Assembly (NCBI GenBank): GCA_036525535.1
Contig: DATDAH010000243.1
Location: 1 to 9,608 of the forward strand
DNA length: 9,608 nucleotides
Reading direction: 5' to 3'
Source: DATDAH01 sp036525535
GTDB lineage: Bacteria > Actinomycetota > Acidimicrobiia > Acidimicrobiales > DATDAH01
Positions 1 through 5,752 of the stretch are shown in pieces; the first letter of the stretch is position 1, and each line of letters starts with the position of its first letter. The translations under genes were made by a program, and so were the position numbers. The notes beneath the pieces were generated by a model that worked only from the letters and a program-made list of their open reading frames with translations, had not been told where the DNA came from and searched no databases.

Positions 1-261
1 CCCGCCATGCCCGGCGGCCGGGACTACGCCTATCACCTGTACCACGTGCTCCTCGACGGGCCCGACACCCGGAGCCGGGTGACCAAGGCCCTCGGCGCCG
101 CCGGCATCGGCGCCGCCTTCCACTTCGTCCCCCTCCACGACAGCGACTGCCCCGTGACCGACGAGATCACCAGTCGCCTGCTCCGCCTCCCGGTCCACAA
201 CGCCCTCACCCCCGACGACGCCGACCGCATCAGCGACGCCTTCCTCGCAGCGCTCGCCTGA
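1..261 (+). CDS. wecE: WecE/RffA-like sugar-nucleotide aminotransferase, C-terminal fragment
   Basis: This is the 3' end of a gene that begins before the window. The frame is open from base 1 and ends at TGA (259-261), leaving 86 residues, so the ATG at 7 is an internal Met and not a start. The pattern HLYHVLL, then AAFHFVPLH, then SRLLRLPVHNALT matches the C-terminal part of DegT/DnrJ/EryC1 PLP aminotransferases. It fits best the WecE/RffA branch, which makes dTDP-4-amino-4,6-dideoxygalactose for surface glycans. The PLP lysine and most of the active site lie outside the window, so the substrate is inferred from family resemblance. The stretch between the PLH motif and the RLLRLP motif is about 12 residues shorter than in E. 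coli WecE as I remember it; the conserved ends remain in frame. The neighbouring flippase and GT-C-like genes support a role in glycan biosynthesis. Confidence 0.8.
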   Translation, partial: PAMPGGRDYAYHLYHVLLDGPDTRSRVTKALGAAGIGAAFHFVPLHDSDCPVTDEITSRLLRLPVHNALTPDDADRISDAFLAALA

Positions 262-270
262 TCCCTCGTT

Positions 271-314
271 CTGGCGCCTGATTGCGGCGCTATGGCACCC
301 GAATCAGGCGCCAG
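271..314. terminator. Perfect 13-bp inverted repeat between convergent genes, probable bidirectional terminator
   Basis: CTGGCGCCTGATT (271-283) is exactly complementary to 302-314, with an 18-nt loop whose inner bases could form a few extra pairs. It sits 9 bp after the stop of the aminotransferase gene and 15 bp after the stop of the oppositely oriented membrane-protein gene, so one stem could end transcription from both sides. There is no T-tract on either strand, which is common for actinobacterial terminators but leaves the call unproven. It could instead be a dispersed palindromic repeat. Confidence 0.6.
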
Positions 315-329
315 TTCGGCAGAGTCGGA

Positions 330-2150
330 TCAGGGGGCTGAGAAGCCGCAGACGGTGAGGTCGCCGACGGGGGACTCGAGGGTGAGGTCGGCGTCGGTGG
401 CGGGGGTGGCCAGCTCGACGGCGCCCTGACGGATGTCGGGGTCGTCGAAGAAGCGGCGGCCTTCGCCGAACTCGTCGGTCCAGGTCAGGGCCAGGGACTG
501 GGGTCGGGTCTTGTCGAAGGTGATCAGCCCGGCGTCGGCGACGGTGGCCGTGACGGTGTCACCCTGCGCGACGACGACGCAGCCCTCGGCGTCCACGTCG
601 GCGGCGGTCGTCGGCGGCGTTCCCGCCTCGGGCAGGTGGCCGCCGCGGGGTCGGTTGCGGTCGATCAGGTTCATGCGCAACGCGCCCCGGGCGTCAGCCT
701 CGATCAGATCCCGGTCGATCTGGTCCTCGGGCAGCGACGCGGGGTCGTAACCGTCGTCGACCAGGTGGATCAGCTCGTTGGTCTCGAGCCCGTGGGCGAG
801 GGTCGACGGTCCCGCCACCACGGGCTCGCCAGCCCGCACCATCTCGGCCGCGGCCACGGAGAGGACGCGGGCCTCCTGGGCCACCTCTTCGCGCACGTTG
901 ATGGCGTCCTTCATCTGCGCGAGGTTGGCCGCGATCATCCCGCAGCCGGCCAGGACGAAGAGCCCCCGCACGAGCAGCGTCTTGGACAGCCGAATGTGGG
1001 GCACCAAGGCGACCGCCAGCATGATGCTGACCGAGTAGCCGTAGCGCAGGCGGGTAGCGGCCTCGTCGTCGATGGAGATGCGCTGGACGACGAGCAGGCA
1101 CAGGCCGATGGCCAGCGTGGCGAGGATGATCCAGTCGAAGAGGTCGAACTTGCGGCGGACGGCCAGCAGCACGATCCAGGCCAGGAGGCCCAAGACGGCG
1201 ATGGCGGCCAGCCAGGTCGGGAACCCGGTGGCGGCCTCGACGGCGGTGCGCACCACCCGGAAGGCGCCCCACGGGATGTCGAGGACCTTGCTCGGCTTCA
1301 GCTCGGGCTTCGGCTTGATGTCGTCCCGGTAGTTCAGCCACCAGATCCCGTAGGCGAGGACAGCCGGGATCAGCGACGGGATCCAGGCGACCAGGCGCCG
1401 GGCCACCAGCAAGGTGAGGATGATGCCGCCGATGACGGCCACGGCGTAGCCGTTGCCGAGGACCGCGATCATCAGGGCCACGGCGACGATCACCCGGTCG
1501 TTCGTCGTCGGCTTCGCCGGTCGACGGCTGATGACGAGGGCGCAGATGATCAGGGCGGCGTACACCGCCCAGTTCCCGACCTGCAGGGCTCGCTGGTAGC
1601 CGCTGGCACCGAGGACGAGGAGGATGGCGTAGGCGAAGATGCCCACCAGGGGGTCGGCCCCCCGACGGCGCATGACCCGCCAGATGAACGTCACCAGCAC
1701 CGTGTGGCCGATGAGCCGGGGAATGTAGAACCACGGCCAGAAGTCGACGCCGAAGGTCTTGTAGAGGCCCCGGAGCAGCAGGACGCTCCAGGTCGTCCAG
1801 TGGCCTCCGACCGGGCGGGTCAGGTCCCCGAGGTCGAAGGCGGTGCGGTTGGCCAGGTACTCCCACTCGTCGCTGGTGAACCACATGTCGCGGGCCATGT
1901 AGGCGGTGACCGCGACGGCGGCCATGGCCACGAGGGCCCCGACCACCCATTCCGCGACCCGCGGGCTGGTCTGGAACCGGTCGCCCAGCCAGGCGAACAT
2001 CCCGCCGGGGGCCTCGGGATCGGGGTGGTCGACGTCCTGCTGGTCGCCGCTGGGGACCTCGTCGTCGGCGGCGGTGTCGTCGTCGATGGCGTCGATCTCG
2101 TCCTCTTCGACCCAGTAGGTCCCCTTCGCGGTCGTGACCCGTACTTTCAT
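330..2150 (-). CDS. Multi-pass GT-C-like integral membrane protein with extracytoplasmic C-terminal region
   Basis: This 606-residue protein starts at ATG 2150-2148 and ends at TGA 332-330. An acidic soluble N-terminus (about residues 15-50, many Asp/Glu) precedes a first membrane helix at about 66-85. About ten more hydrophobic segments follow up to about 410: around 145-160, 167-182, 193-207, 220-233, 235-250, 255-271, 312-331, 338-355, 372-384 and 392-410. Right after helix 1 comes FTSDEWEYL (D94, E95) and then RPVGGHW (113-118). An acidic pair in the first outer loop, with a downstream His, is typical of GT-C lipid-linked-sugar glycosyltransferases (PMT/ArnT/mannosyltransferase clan), though it matches no named member that I recognise. 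The last ~195 residues are soluble and hold C524 and C601, which could form a disulfide outside the cell. The start overlaps the flippase stop by 4 bp (ATGA), so the two are probably translationally coupled. Glycosyl transfer is inferred; it could also be an O-antigen-ligase-like or catalytically inert homologue. Confidence 0.7.
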   Translation of the reverse strand: MKVRVTTAKGTYWVEEDEIDAIDDDTAADDEVPSGDQQDVDHPDPEAPGGMFAWLGDRFQTSPRVAEWVVGALVAMAAVAVTAYMARDMWFTSDEWEYLANRTAFDLGDLTRPVGGHWTTWSVLLLRGLYKTFGVDFWPWFYIPRLIGHTVLVTFIWRVMRRRGADPLVGIFAYAILLVLGASGYQRALQVGNWAVYAALIICALVISRRPAKPTTNDRVIVAVALMIAVLGNGYAVAVIGGIILTLLVARRLVAWIPSLIPAVLAYGIWWLNYRDDIKPKPELKPSKVLDIPWGAFRVVRTAVEAATGFPTWLAAIAVLGLLAWIVLLAVRRKFDLFDWIILATLAIGLCLLVVQRISIDDEAATRLRYGYSVSIMLAVALVPHIRLSKTLLVRGLFVLAGCGMIAANLAQMKDAINVREEVAQEARVLSVAAAEMVRAGEPVVAGPSTLAHGLETNELIHLVDDGYDPASLPEDQIDRDLIEADARGALRMNLIDRNRPRGGHLPEAGTPPTTAADVDAEGCVVVAQGDTVTATVADAGLITFDKTRPQSLALTWTDEFGEGRRFFDDPDIRQGAVELATPATDADLTLESPVGDLTVCGFSAP

Positions 2151-3373
2151 CGGCTGCGTTCTCCGGATCCGTCGAGCAGCGCCATGAGCACAAACGCGGT
2201 CAGCTCACTGGCGAGGAAGGCCGCGACGACCCGGGGAAGGGGTTCGAGGGGCAGCGCCACCATAACGACGACCCCGATGGCCAACGCGGTCGCCCACGTC
2301 CGCAACACGTGTCGACCGGCTCCGTCCGTCATCTGCACCAGGGTCAGGCCCAGCGTGGCCAGGGCGGCGAGGCTGCCGACCGCCAGGCCGGCACAGGCCG
2401 CCCGGGTGAGATCGACCTCGTCCCCGAAGATCAGGCGGAGCACGCCGGGCCCGATGAGGGCCGCCCCGATCCCGCCGACGGCCATGAGGGCCACCCCCGC
2501 GGCGATCATCCGCCGCTGGATGCGGCGCAGGTCGTCGGACCGCCCGGCCGCCACCAGGTCCGTCAGCGTCGCCGTCATGCGGATGGCGAGGCCCAGGGCC
2601 ACGATGTACGGCGCGCGGAAGAGGGCCAGAGCCGTGAACAGGCTGGTGACCTCGTCCCGGGTCCCGCCGGCGAGGCTGAGCACGACGGGTCCCGCGGTCA
2701 GCACGGATTGGGCGATGACCGTGCCGCCGGCGACGTTGCCGAGGAAGGCCACGGGGGAGACCCCAGGCACCGGCGGCCCGTCGAAGCGCAGGGCCGAGGG
2801 CCAGGCCAGGATGACCAGCGACCCGCTGAGGATCGCTGCCCCGTACCAGCCCACGGTTGCCCCGGCGGCGACCACCGCTAGGCCGCAGGCGAAGCGGACG
2901 ACGTTCTCCCCGGCCAGCGCGGTGGCGGTGGCCAGGAACCGTGAATGACCGGCCAGCCCGCCCCGGAGCAGGCCCATGGCCGCCGCGCCGACGGTGATGC
3001 CGCCGGCGATCAGGGGATAGGCGATGTCGTCCCGCCCGTACATGTCCTCCCGGACCAGGAAGGTGACGGCGACGACGGCCAGGCCGAGGCCGAGGGCGAA
3101 CAGCATCAGGCGGGGGAGCACGACCCGGACCGCCCCGCCGTGGCCGTCGAGGCGCAGGCGCTGGATCACCCAGTGCTGGATCGGGAAGGTCAGGACCGAC
3201 GAGCCGAAGAACCAGATCGTCCACAACTGGGCGACGCCGGAGAAGTCGCCGGTGCCGAACTGCCGGGTCCCGATGGCGATGAACAGGTAGGCGAAGACGC
3301 CGCTGATGACGCTGGCCGCGGCCAGGGCGATCGCCCCCGTATCCCGGGTGTTCGAGGCAGGCGAACGGGGCAC
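2147..3373 (-). CDS. Wzx/MOP-family polysaccharide flippase-like membrane protein
   Basis: This 408-residue protein starts at GTG 3373-3371 and ends at TGA 2149-2147. It is almost entirely hydrophobic, with about 12 predicted membrane helices (roughly 13-35, 45-65, 88-107, 117-135, 148-170, 174-193, 210-235, 244-262, 289-310, 326-346, 360-376, 380-400). Short Arg-rich loops separate them, for example RRIQRR near 283-288. The N-terminal pattern, a helix ending in a GTRQFGTGDFSGVAQLWTI-like segment, resembles the first two helices of MOP-superfamily polysaccharide exporters (Wzx, MurJ, MATE relatives). Such proteins flip undecaprenyl-linked glycans to the outer face. The length is about right for the family. 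It is first in a two-gene unit with the GT-C-like protein and near a sugar aminotransferase, which fits glycan export. The start is ambiguous, because no Shine-Dalgarno lies upstream of the GTG; leaderless translation is possible. The transported substrate cannot be read from sequence. Confidence 0.75.
   Translation of the reverse strand: MPRSPASNTRDTGAIALAAASVISGVFAYLFIAIGTRQFGTGDFSGVAQLWTIWFFGSSVLTFPIQHWVIQRLRLDGHGGAVRVVLPRLMLFALGLGLAVVAVTFLVREDMYGRDDIAYPLIAGGITVGAAAMGLLRGGLAGHSRFLATATALAGENVVRFACGLAVVAAGATVGWYGAAILSGSLVILAWPSALRFDGPPVPGVSPVAFLGNVAGGTVIAQSVLTAGPVVLSLAGGTRDEVTSLFTALALFRAPYIVALGLAIRMTATLTDLVAAGRSDDLRRIQRRMIAAGVALMAVGGIGAALIGPGVLRLIFGDEVDLTRAACAGLAVGSLAALATLGLTLVQMTDGAGRHVLRTWATALAIGVVVMVALPLEPLPRVVAAFLASELTAFVLMALLDGSGERSR
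2161..2164 (-). promoter_or_regulatory. Probable ribosome binding site of the GT-C-like gene
   Basis: Reading the minus strand, GGAG lies 10 nt before the ATG at 2150, inside the last codons of the flippase gene. It supports this start over internal Met codons, and suggests that the downstream gene has its own initiation signal in addition to stop-start coupling. The spacing is at the long end of normal. Confidence 0.45.
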
Positions 3374-3411
3374 GGCGGCCGAGCGTAGGCAGGTGCCGCC
3401 ATACTGGACCC
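3374..3411. promoter_or_regulatory. 38-bp divergent promoter region, both genes possibly leaderless
   Basis: Only 38 bp separate the GTG of the flippase gene (minus) and the ATG of ku (plus). On the plus strand CATACT (3400-3405) is a plausible -10 box that would place the start site at or within a base of the ku ATG at 3412. On the minus strand TACGCT (3387-3382) lies 8 nt before the flippase GTG. Neither gene has a clear Shine-Dalgarno, which is consistent with leaderless mRNAs, frequent in Actinomycetota. No convincing -35 box is visible for either, so the boxes are tentative. Confidence 0.35.
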
Positions 3412-4281
3412 ATGCCGCGTGCCATCTGGAGCGGGTCGATCAGCTTCGGCCTGGTCAACATCCCCGTCCAGCTCTTCAACGCCGTCAGTCGCAAGTCGGT
3501 CCGGTTCAACCAGATCGACTCGCGCAACAACGCCCGGATCCGCATGAAGAAGACCAATGCGGAGAGCGGCGAGGACGTGCCCGACGACGTCATCGTCAAG
3601 GGCTACGAGCTGTCCAAGGGCAACTACGTGCTGCTCTCCGAGGACGAGCTGGCCGCCCTCGACCCCGAGTCCCAACGCACGATCGACATCGAGGAGTTCG
3701 TCGACCTGGCCGACATCGACCCGGTCTACTTCGACGCCTCGTACCACCTGTCGCCGGACCCGGCCACCGTGAAGGCCTACGCCCTCCTGGCCCGCACCAT
3801 GGAACAGGCGGGCAAGGTCGGTATCTCCCGCTTCGTGATGCGCCAGAAGCAGTACCTGGCCGCCATCCGCCCCGTCGACGGCCACCTGGTCCTCTCCACC
3901 CTGGTGTACGAGGACGAGGTCAACGGGGTCGATGAGGTTCCGGAGCTGGACAAGGTCAGCGAGGTCGACGTCTCCGCCAAGGAGCTGGAGATGGCCGAGC
4001 AGCTGGTCGACTCGCTGGCCGGCACCTGGGAGCCCGAGAAGTACAGCGACACCTACCGGGAACAGGTCATGGAGATGATCGAGGCCAAGGCGGCGGGCGA
4101 CACCGACTTCGTCGTGGCCACCGAGGCCCCGCCCCGGGAGAAGGTCGTGGACCTGATGGCGGCGCTGGAGGCCAGCGTCAAGGACGCCAAGGAGGCCCGA
4201 GGCCGGCATCCCACCTCCGGTGAGGCCGAGACGAAGAAGAAGCCCGCGCGGAAGGCACCGGCCAAGAAGAAGTCGGCCTAG
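3412..4281 (+). CDS. ku: Bacterial Ku, DNA double-strand break end-binding protein
   Basis: This 289-residue protein runs from ATG 3412 to TAG 4279-4281. The N-terminal MPRAIWSGSISFGLVNIPVQL is the hallmark start of prokaryotic Ku, followed by DDVIVKGYE (58-66), the DPVYFDASYHL segment (103-113) and the YSDTYREQVMEMIEAK helix (211-226). Residues 1 to about 252 cover the ring-forming core that threads onto DNA ends as a homodimer. The last ~20 residues form a Lys/Ala/Pro-rich tail (KKKPARKAPAKKKSA), like the basic extensions of some actinobacterial Ku proteins that help DNA binding and ligase recruitment. I see no cysteine in the protein, so the CxxC-type pair found near residue 50 in some Ku proteins is absent. 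It is first in an operon with the LigD-type polymerase, its usual partner in non-homologous end joining. The start is fixed by conserved homology immediately after Met. Confidence 0.95.
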   Translation: MPRAIWSGSISFGLVNIPVQLFNAVSRKSVRFNQIDSRNNARIRMKKTNAESGEDVPDDVIVKGYELSKGNYVLLSEDELAALDPESQRTIDIEEFVDLADIDPVYFDASYHLSPDPATVKAYALLARTMEQAGKVGISRFVMRQKQYLAAIRPVDGHLVLSTLVYEDEVNGVDEVPELDKVSEVDVSAKELEMAEQLVDSLAGTWEPEKYSDTYREQVMEMIEAKAAGDTDFVVATEAPPREKVVDLMAALEASVKDAKEARGRHPTSGEAETKKKPARKAPAKKKSA

Positions 4282-4287
4282 CGGCCC

Positions 4288-5178
4288 GTGCCCGTCGTCG
4301 AGATCGACGGTCGGGAGCTGTCGGTCACCAACCTCGACAAGGTCCTCTACCCGGACGGGTTCACCAAGGCCGAGGTCATCGACTACTACGTCCGGGTCGC
4401 GCCGGCGATGCTGCCTCACGTCCAAGGGCGGGGCGTGACCCTGCGCCGGTATCCGAACGGCGTCGACGAGACCTCGTTCTTCGAGAAGCGGTCACCGGAT
4501 CACCGCCCGGACTGGATCGGCACCGCGCTCGGACCCGGCGACCGCAAGGGTGGGATCCAGTACCTGGTGATCGACGAGGTGGCCACCCTGGCCTGGGTCG
4601 GGAACATGGCCGCCCTCGAGGTCCACGCCCCGATGGCCCGGGCGGTCGACATCGACGCGCCGACGATGGTGGTCTTCGACCTCGACCCAGGCGCGCCGGC
4701 GACCATTGTCGACTGCTGCCGGGTGGCCCTCGAGATCCAGGACGTGCTGGCCGACCTCGACCTGCAGATCTGGCCCAAGACCTCCGGTTCGAAGGGGATG
4801 CAGCTCTACCTGCCGCTCAACACCCCGCACACCCACGAGCACGCGTCGTCGTTCGCCTTGGCGGTCGCCCAGGTCCTGGAGAACCAGGACCCGAAGCGGG
4901 TCACCAGCGTCATGAAGAAGCAACTGCGGAAGGGGAAGATCTTCGTGGACTGGAGCCAGAACTCCCACCACAAGACGACGATCGCCGCCTATTCGCTTCG
5001 GGCCCGGCCCACCCCGACCGTGTCGACTCCGATCAGCTGGGACGAGGTCCAATCCGGCGCCGATGGCGAGGTCCTGTCGTTCACCGCTCCTGAGGTCCTG
5101 GAACGGGTGGCCGACTTCGGCGATGTGTTCGCCCCGACCGCCACCCTCGAGCAGGAGCTCCCCACGCCCCGCTCCTAG
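4288..5178 (+). CDS. ligD: Stand-alone LigD-type primase-polymerase domain protein (NHEJ polymerase)
   Basis: This 296-residue protein runs from GTG 4288 to TAG 5176-5178. It matches the polymerase domain of LigD (archaeo-eukaryotic primase fold), which adds nucleotides, often ribonucleotides, at broken ends and fills gaps during end joining. Visible motifs are NLDKVLYP (15-22), TSFFEKR (62-68), the metal-binding FDLDPG (D131 and D133), KTSGSKGMQLYLPL (164-177) and IFVDWSQN with the third carboxylate, D221. The 88-residue spacing between the second and third aspartates is typical. All catalytic acids are present, so it should be active. It has neither the ATP-dependent ligase domain nor the 3'-phosphoesterase domain, so it is a single-domain protein rather than full LigD. 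The gene lies 6 bp after ku with no Shine-Dalgarno, suggesting translational reinitiation after Ku. A separate ATP-dependent ligase elsewhere in the genome is expected. The symbol is by homology to one domain. Confidence 0.93.
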   Translation: MPVVEIDGRELSVTNLDKVLYPDGFTKAEVIDYYVRVAPAMLPHVQGRGVTLRRYPNGVDETSFFEKRSPDHRPDWIGTALGPGDRKGGIQYLVIDEVATLAWVGNMAALEVHAPMARAVDIDAPTMVVFDLDPGAPATIVDCCRVALEIQDVLADLDLQIWPKTSGSKGMQLYLPLNTPHTHEHASSFALAVAQVLENQDPKRVTSVMKKQLRKGKIFVDWSQNSHHKTTIAAYSLRARPTPTVSTPISWDEVQSGADGEVLSFTAPEVLERVADFGDVFAPTATLEQELPTPRS

Positions 5179-5188
5179 GCTCGACGCC

Positions 5189-5569
5189 ATGGTGCAGGTG
5201 ACCGGATTCGATCACATCGTCCTGAACGTGGCCGACGTCGAGATCTCGGCGGCTTGGTACCGGGACATGCTCGGCCTGGAACTGATCCGCATGGAGGAGT
5301 GGCGCCGGGGCGAGGTCCTGTTCCCCTCGCTGCGCATCGACGCCACGACGCTCATCGACCTCTTCCGGAGCGAGCGGACGGGTGAGAACCTGAACCACTT
5401 CGCCGTCGTCGTGGACGTCGACGACCTGCAGGCGGTCATCGACTCCGGCGAGTTCGACCTGGCCGGCCCGCCGCAGCCCAGCGACCTGTTCGGCGCCCAG
5501 GGCCAGGGCCTCGGGATCTACGTCAAGGACCCCGACGGCAACACCGTCGAACTCCGCACCTACCCCTGA
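5189..5569 (+). CDS. VOC-superfamily (glyoxalase/bleomycin-resistance fold) protein
   Basis: This 126-residue protein runs from ATG 5189 to TGA 5567-5569. The frame is open further upstream, but that extension lies inside the polymerase gene and is not VOC-like, whereas the ATG is followed at once by the first VOC strand (FDHIVLNV). The two beta-alpha-beta-beta-beta modules are seen as FDHIVLNVADVEISAAWYRD (7-26) with DATTLIDLF (51-59), and LNHFAVVV (68-75) with IYVKDPDGNTVELR (110-123). Likely metal ligands are H9, H70 and E121, with D58 where many family members have Glu. It resembles small VOC proteins annotated as glyoxalase or virulence proteins, whose substrates are mostly unknown, so no reaction can be assigned. 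It lies 10 bp after the polymerase gene and is the last gene of the ku operon; whether it has a part in repair or only shares the transcript is unknown. Confidence 0.85.
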   Translation: MVQVTGFDHIVLNVADVEISAAWYRDMLGLELIRMEEWRRGEVLFPSLRIDATTLIDLFRSERTGENLNHFAVVVDVDDLQAVIDSGEFDLAGPPQPSDLFGAQGQGLGIYVKDPDGNTVELRTYP

Positions 5570-5576
5570 GAAGGGG
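5563..5576 (+). terminator. Small hairpin over the VOC stop codon, weak terminator candidate
   Basis: CCCCT (5563-5567) pairs with AGGGG (5572-5576) across a GAGA loop, which fits the GNRA tetraloop pattern. The TGA stop (5567-5569) lies in the hairpin. Five pairs without a following T-tract make a weak terminator at best, and a five-pair hairpin in GC-rich DNA can occur by chance. Confidence 0.25.
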
Positions 5577-5593
5577 CTACCGGGGACCGGCGC

Positions 5594-5599
5594 TACGAT
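5594..5599 (+). promoter_or_regulatory. Possible -10 box for tRNA-Val
   Basis: TACGAT fits the TANNNT pattern and ends 13 nt before the mature 5' end of the tRNA, giving a start site about 6-7 nt upstream of it. No recognisable -35 box is found 16-18 bp upstream, so the tRNA might also be read from the ku operon promoter. Confidence 0.35.
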
Positions 5600-5612
5600 C
5601 GTGCTCCCAATC

Positions 5613-5684
5613 GGGCGATTAGCTCAGCGGTAGAGCGCTGCCTTCACACGGCAGAGGCCACTGGTTCGAAACCAGTATCGCCCA
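5613..5684 (+). tRNA. tRNA-Val (anticodon CAC)
   Basis: The full cloverleaf can be drawn. The acceptor stem GGGCGAT pairs with ATCGCCC (5677-5683). The D stem is GCTC/GAGC with a GG-containing loop. The anticodon stem CTGCC/GGCAG closes the loop TTCACAC with anticodon CAC at 5645-5647. A 5-nt variable loop is followed by the T stem ACTGG/CCAGT with loop TTCGAAA, and the discriminator base is A5684. All stems are fully paired. CCA is not encoded and must be added after transcription. It decodes GTG, a much-used valine codon in GC-rich genomes. Confidence 0.96.
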
Positions 5685-5690
5685 CTCAGT

Positions 5691-5714
5691 GAATGTCCAG
5701 GTCGAGGGACGTTC
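5691..5714 (+). terminator. Stem-loop 6 nt after tRNA-Val, probable terminator
   Basis: GAATGTCC (5691-5698) pairs with GGACGTTC (5707-5714): eight pairs including one T-G wobble, and an 8-nt loop. On the opposite strand the wobble becomes an A-C mismatch, so the stem is better formed in plus-strand RNA, fitting a terminator or processing stem for the tRNA transcript. There is no T-tract. Confidence 0.45.
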
Positions 5715-5726
5715 TGCTCGCCGCTT

Positions 5727-5738
5727 CCCCGGATGGGG
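5727..5738 (-). terminator. Short GC hairpin after the regulator stop, weak candidate
   Basis: CCCC (5727-5730) and GGGG (5735-5738) can pair around a 4-nt loop, with CCGC/CGG outside it able to extend the stem past a bulge. It lies 14 bp downstream of the minus-strand stop at 5753. It is short and without a T-tract, so chance is a fair alternative. Confidence 0.25.
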
Positions 5739-5752
5739 CGGTCTACGTCGGG

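Noticed and set aside
636..2948. 770-codon open frame on the plus strand
   Set aside because: It lies antisense to the flippase and GT-C-like genes. Its product is rich in Asp, Gly, His, Gln and Arg without any domain, while both minus-strand proteins have clear membrane-protein patterns. Long antisense frames are expected in GC-rich DNA.
3190..4425. 411-codon minus-strand frame opposite ku
   Set aside because: Shadow of ku and the start of the polymerase gene; it has a Val/Leu/Asp/Gly repeat-like composition with no domain, and Ku homology on the other strand is unmistakable.
5063..5188. N-terminal extension of the VOC protein upstream of ATG 5189
   Set aside because: The extra residues are out-of-frame reading of the polymerase gene, Arg/Ser/Pro-rich, and the VOC fold begins directly after Met at 5189.
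5613..5690. tRNA 3' end as an attachment site for an integrated element
   Set aside because: I found no second copy of the tRNA 3' end, no integrase and no phage gene in the window, and the neighbouring genes look chromosomal.
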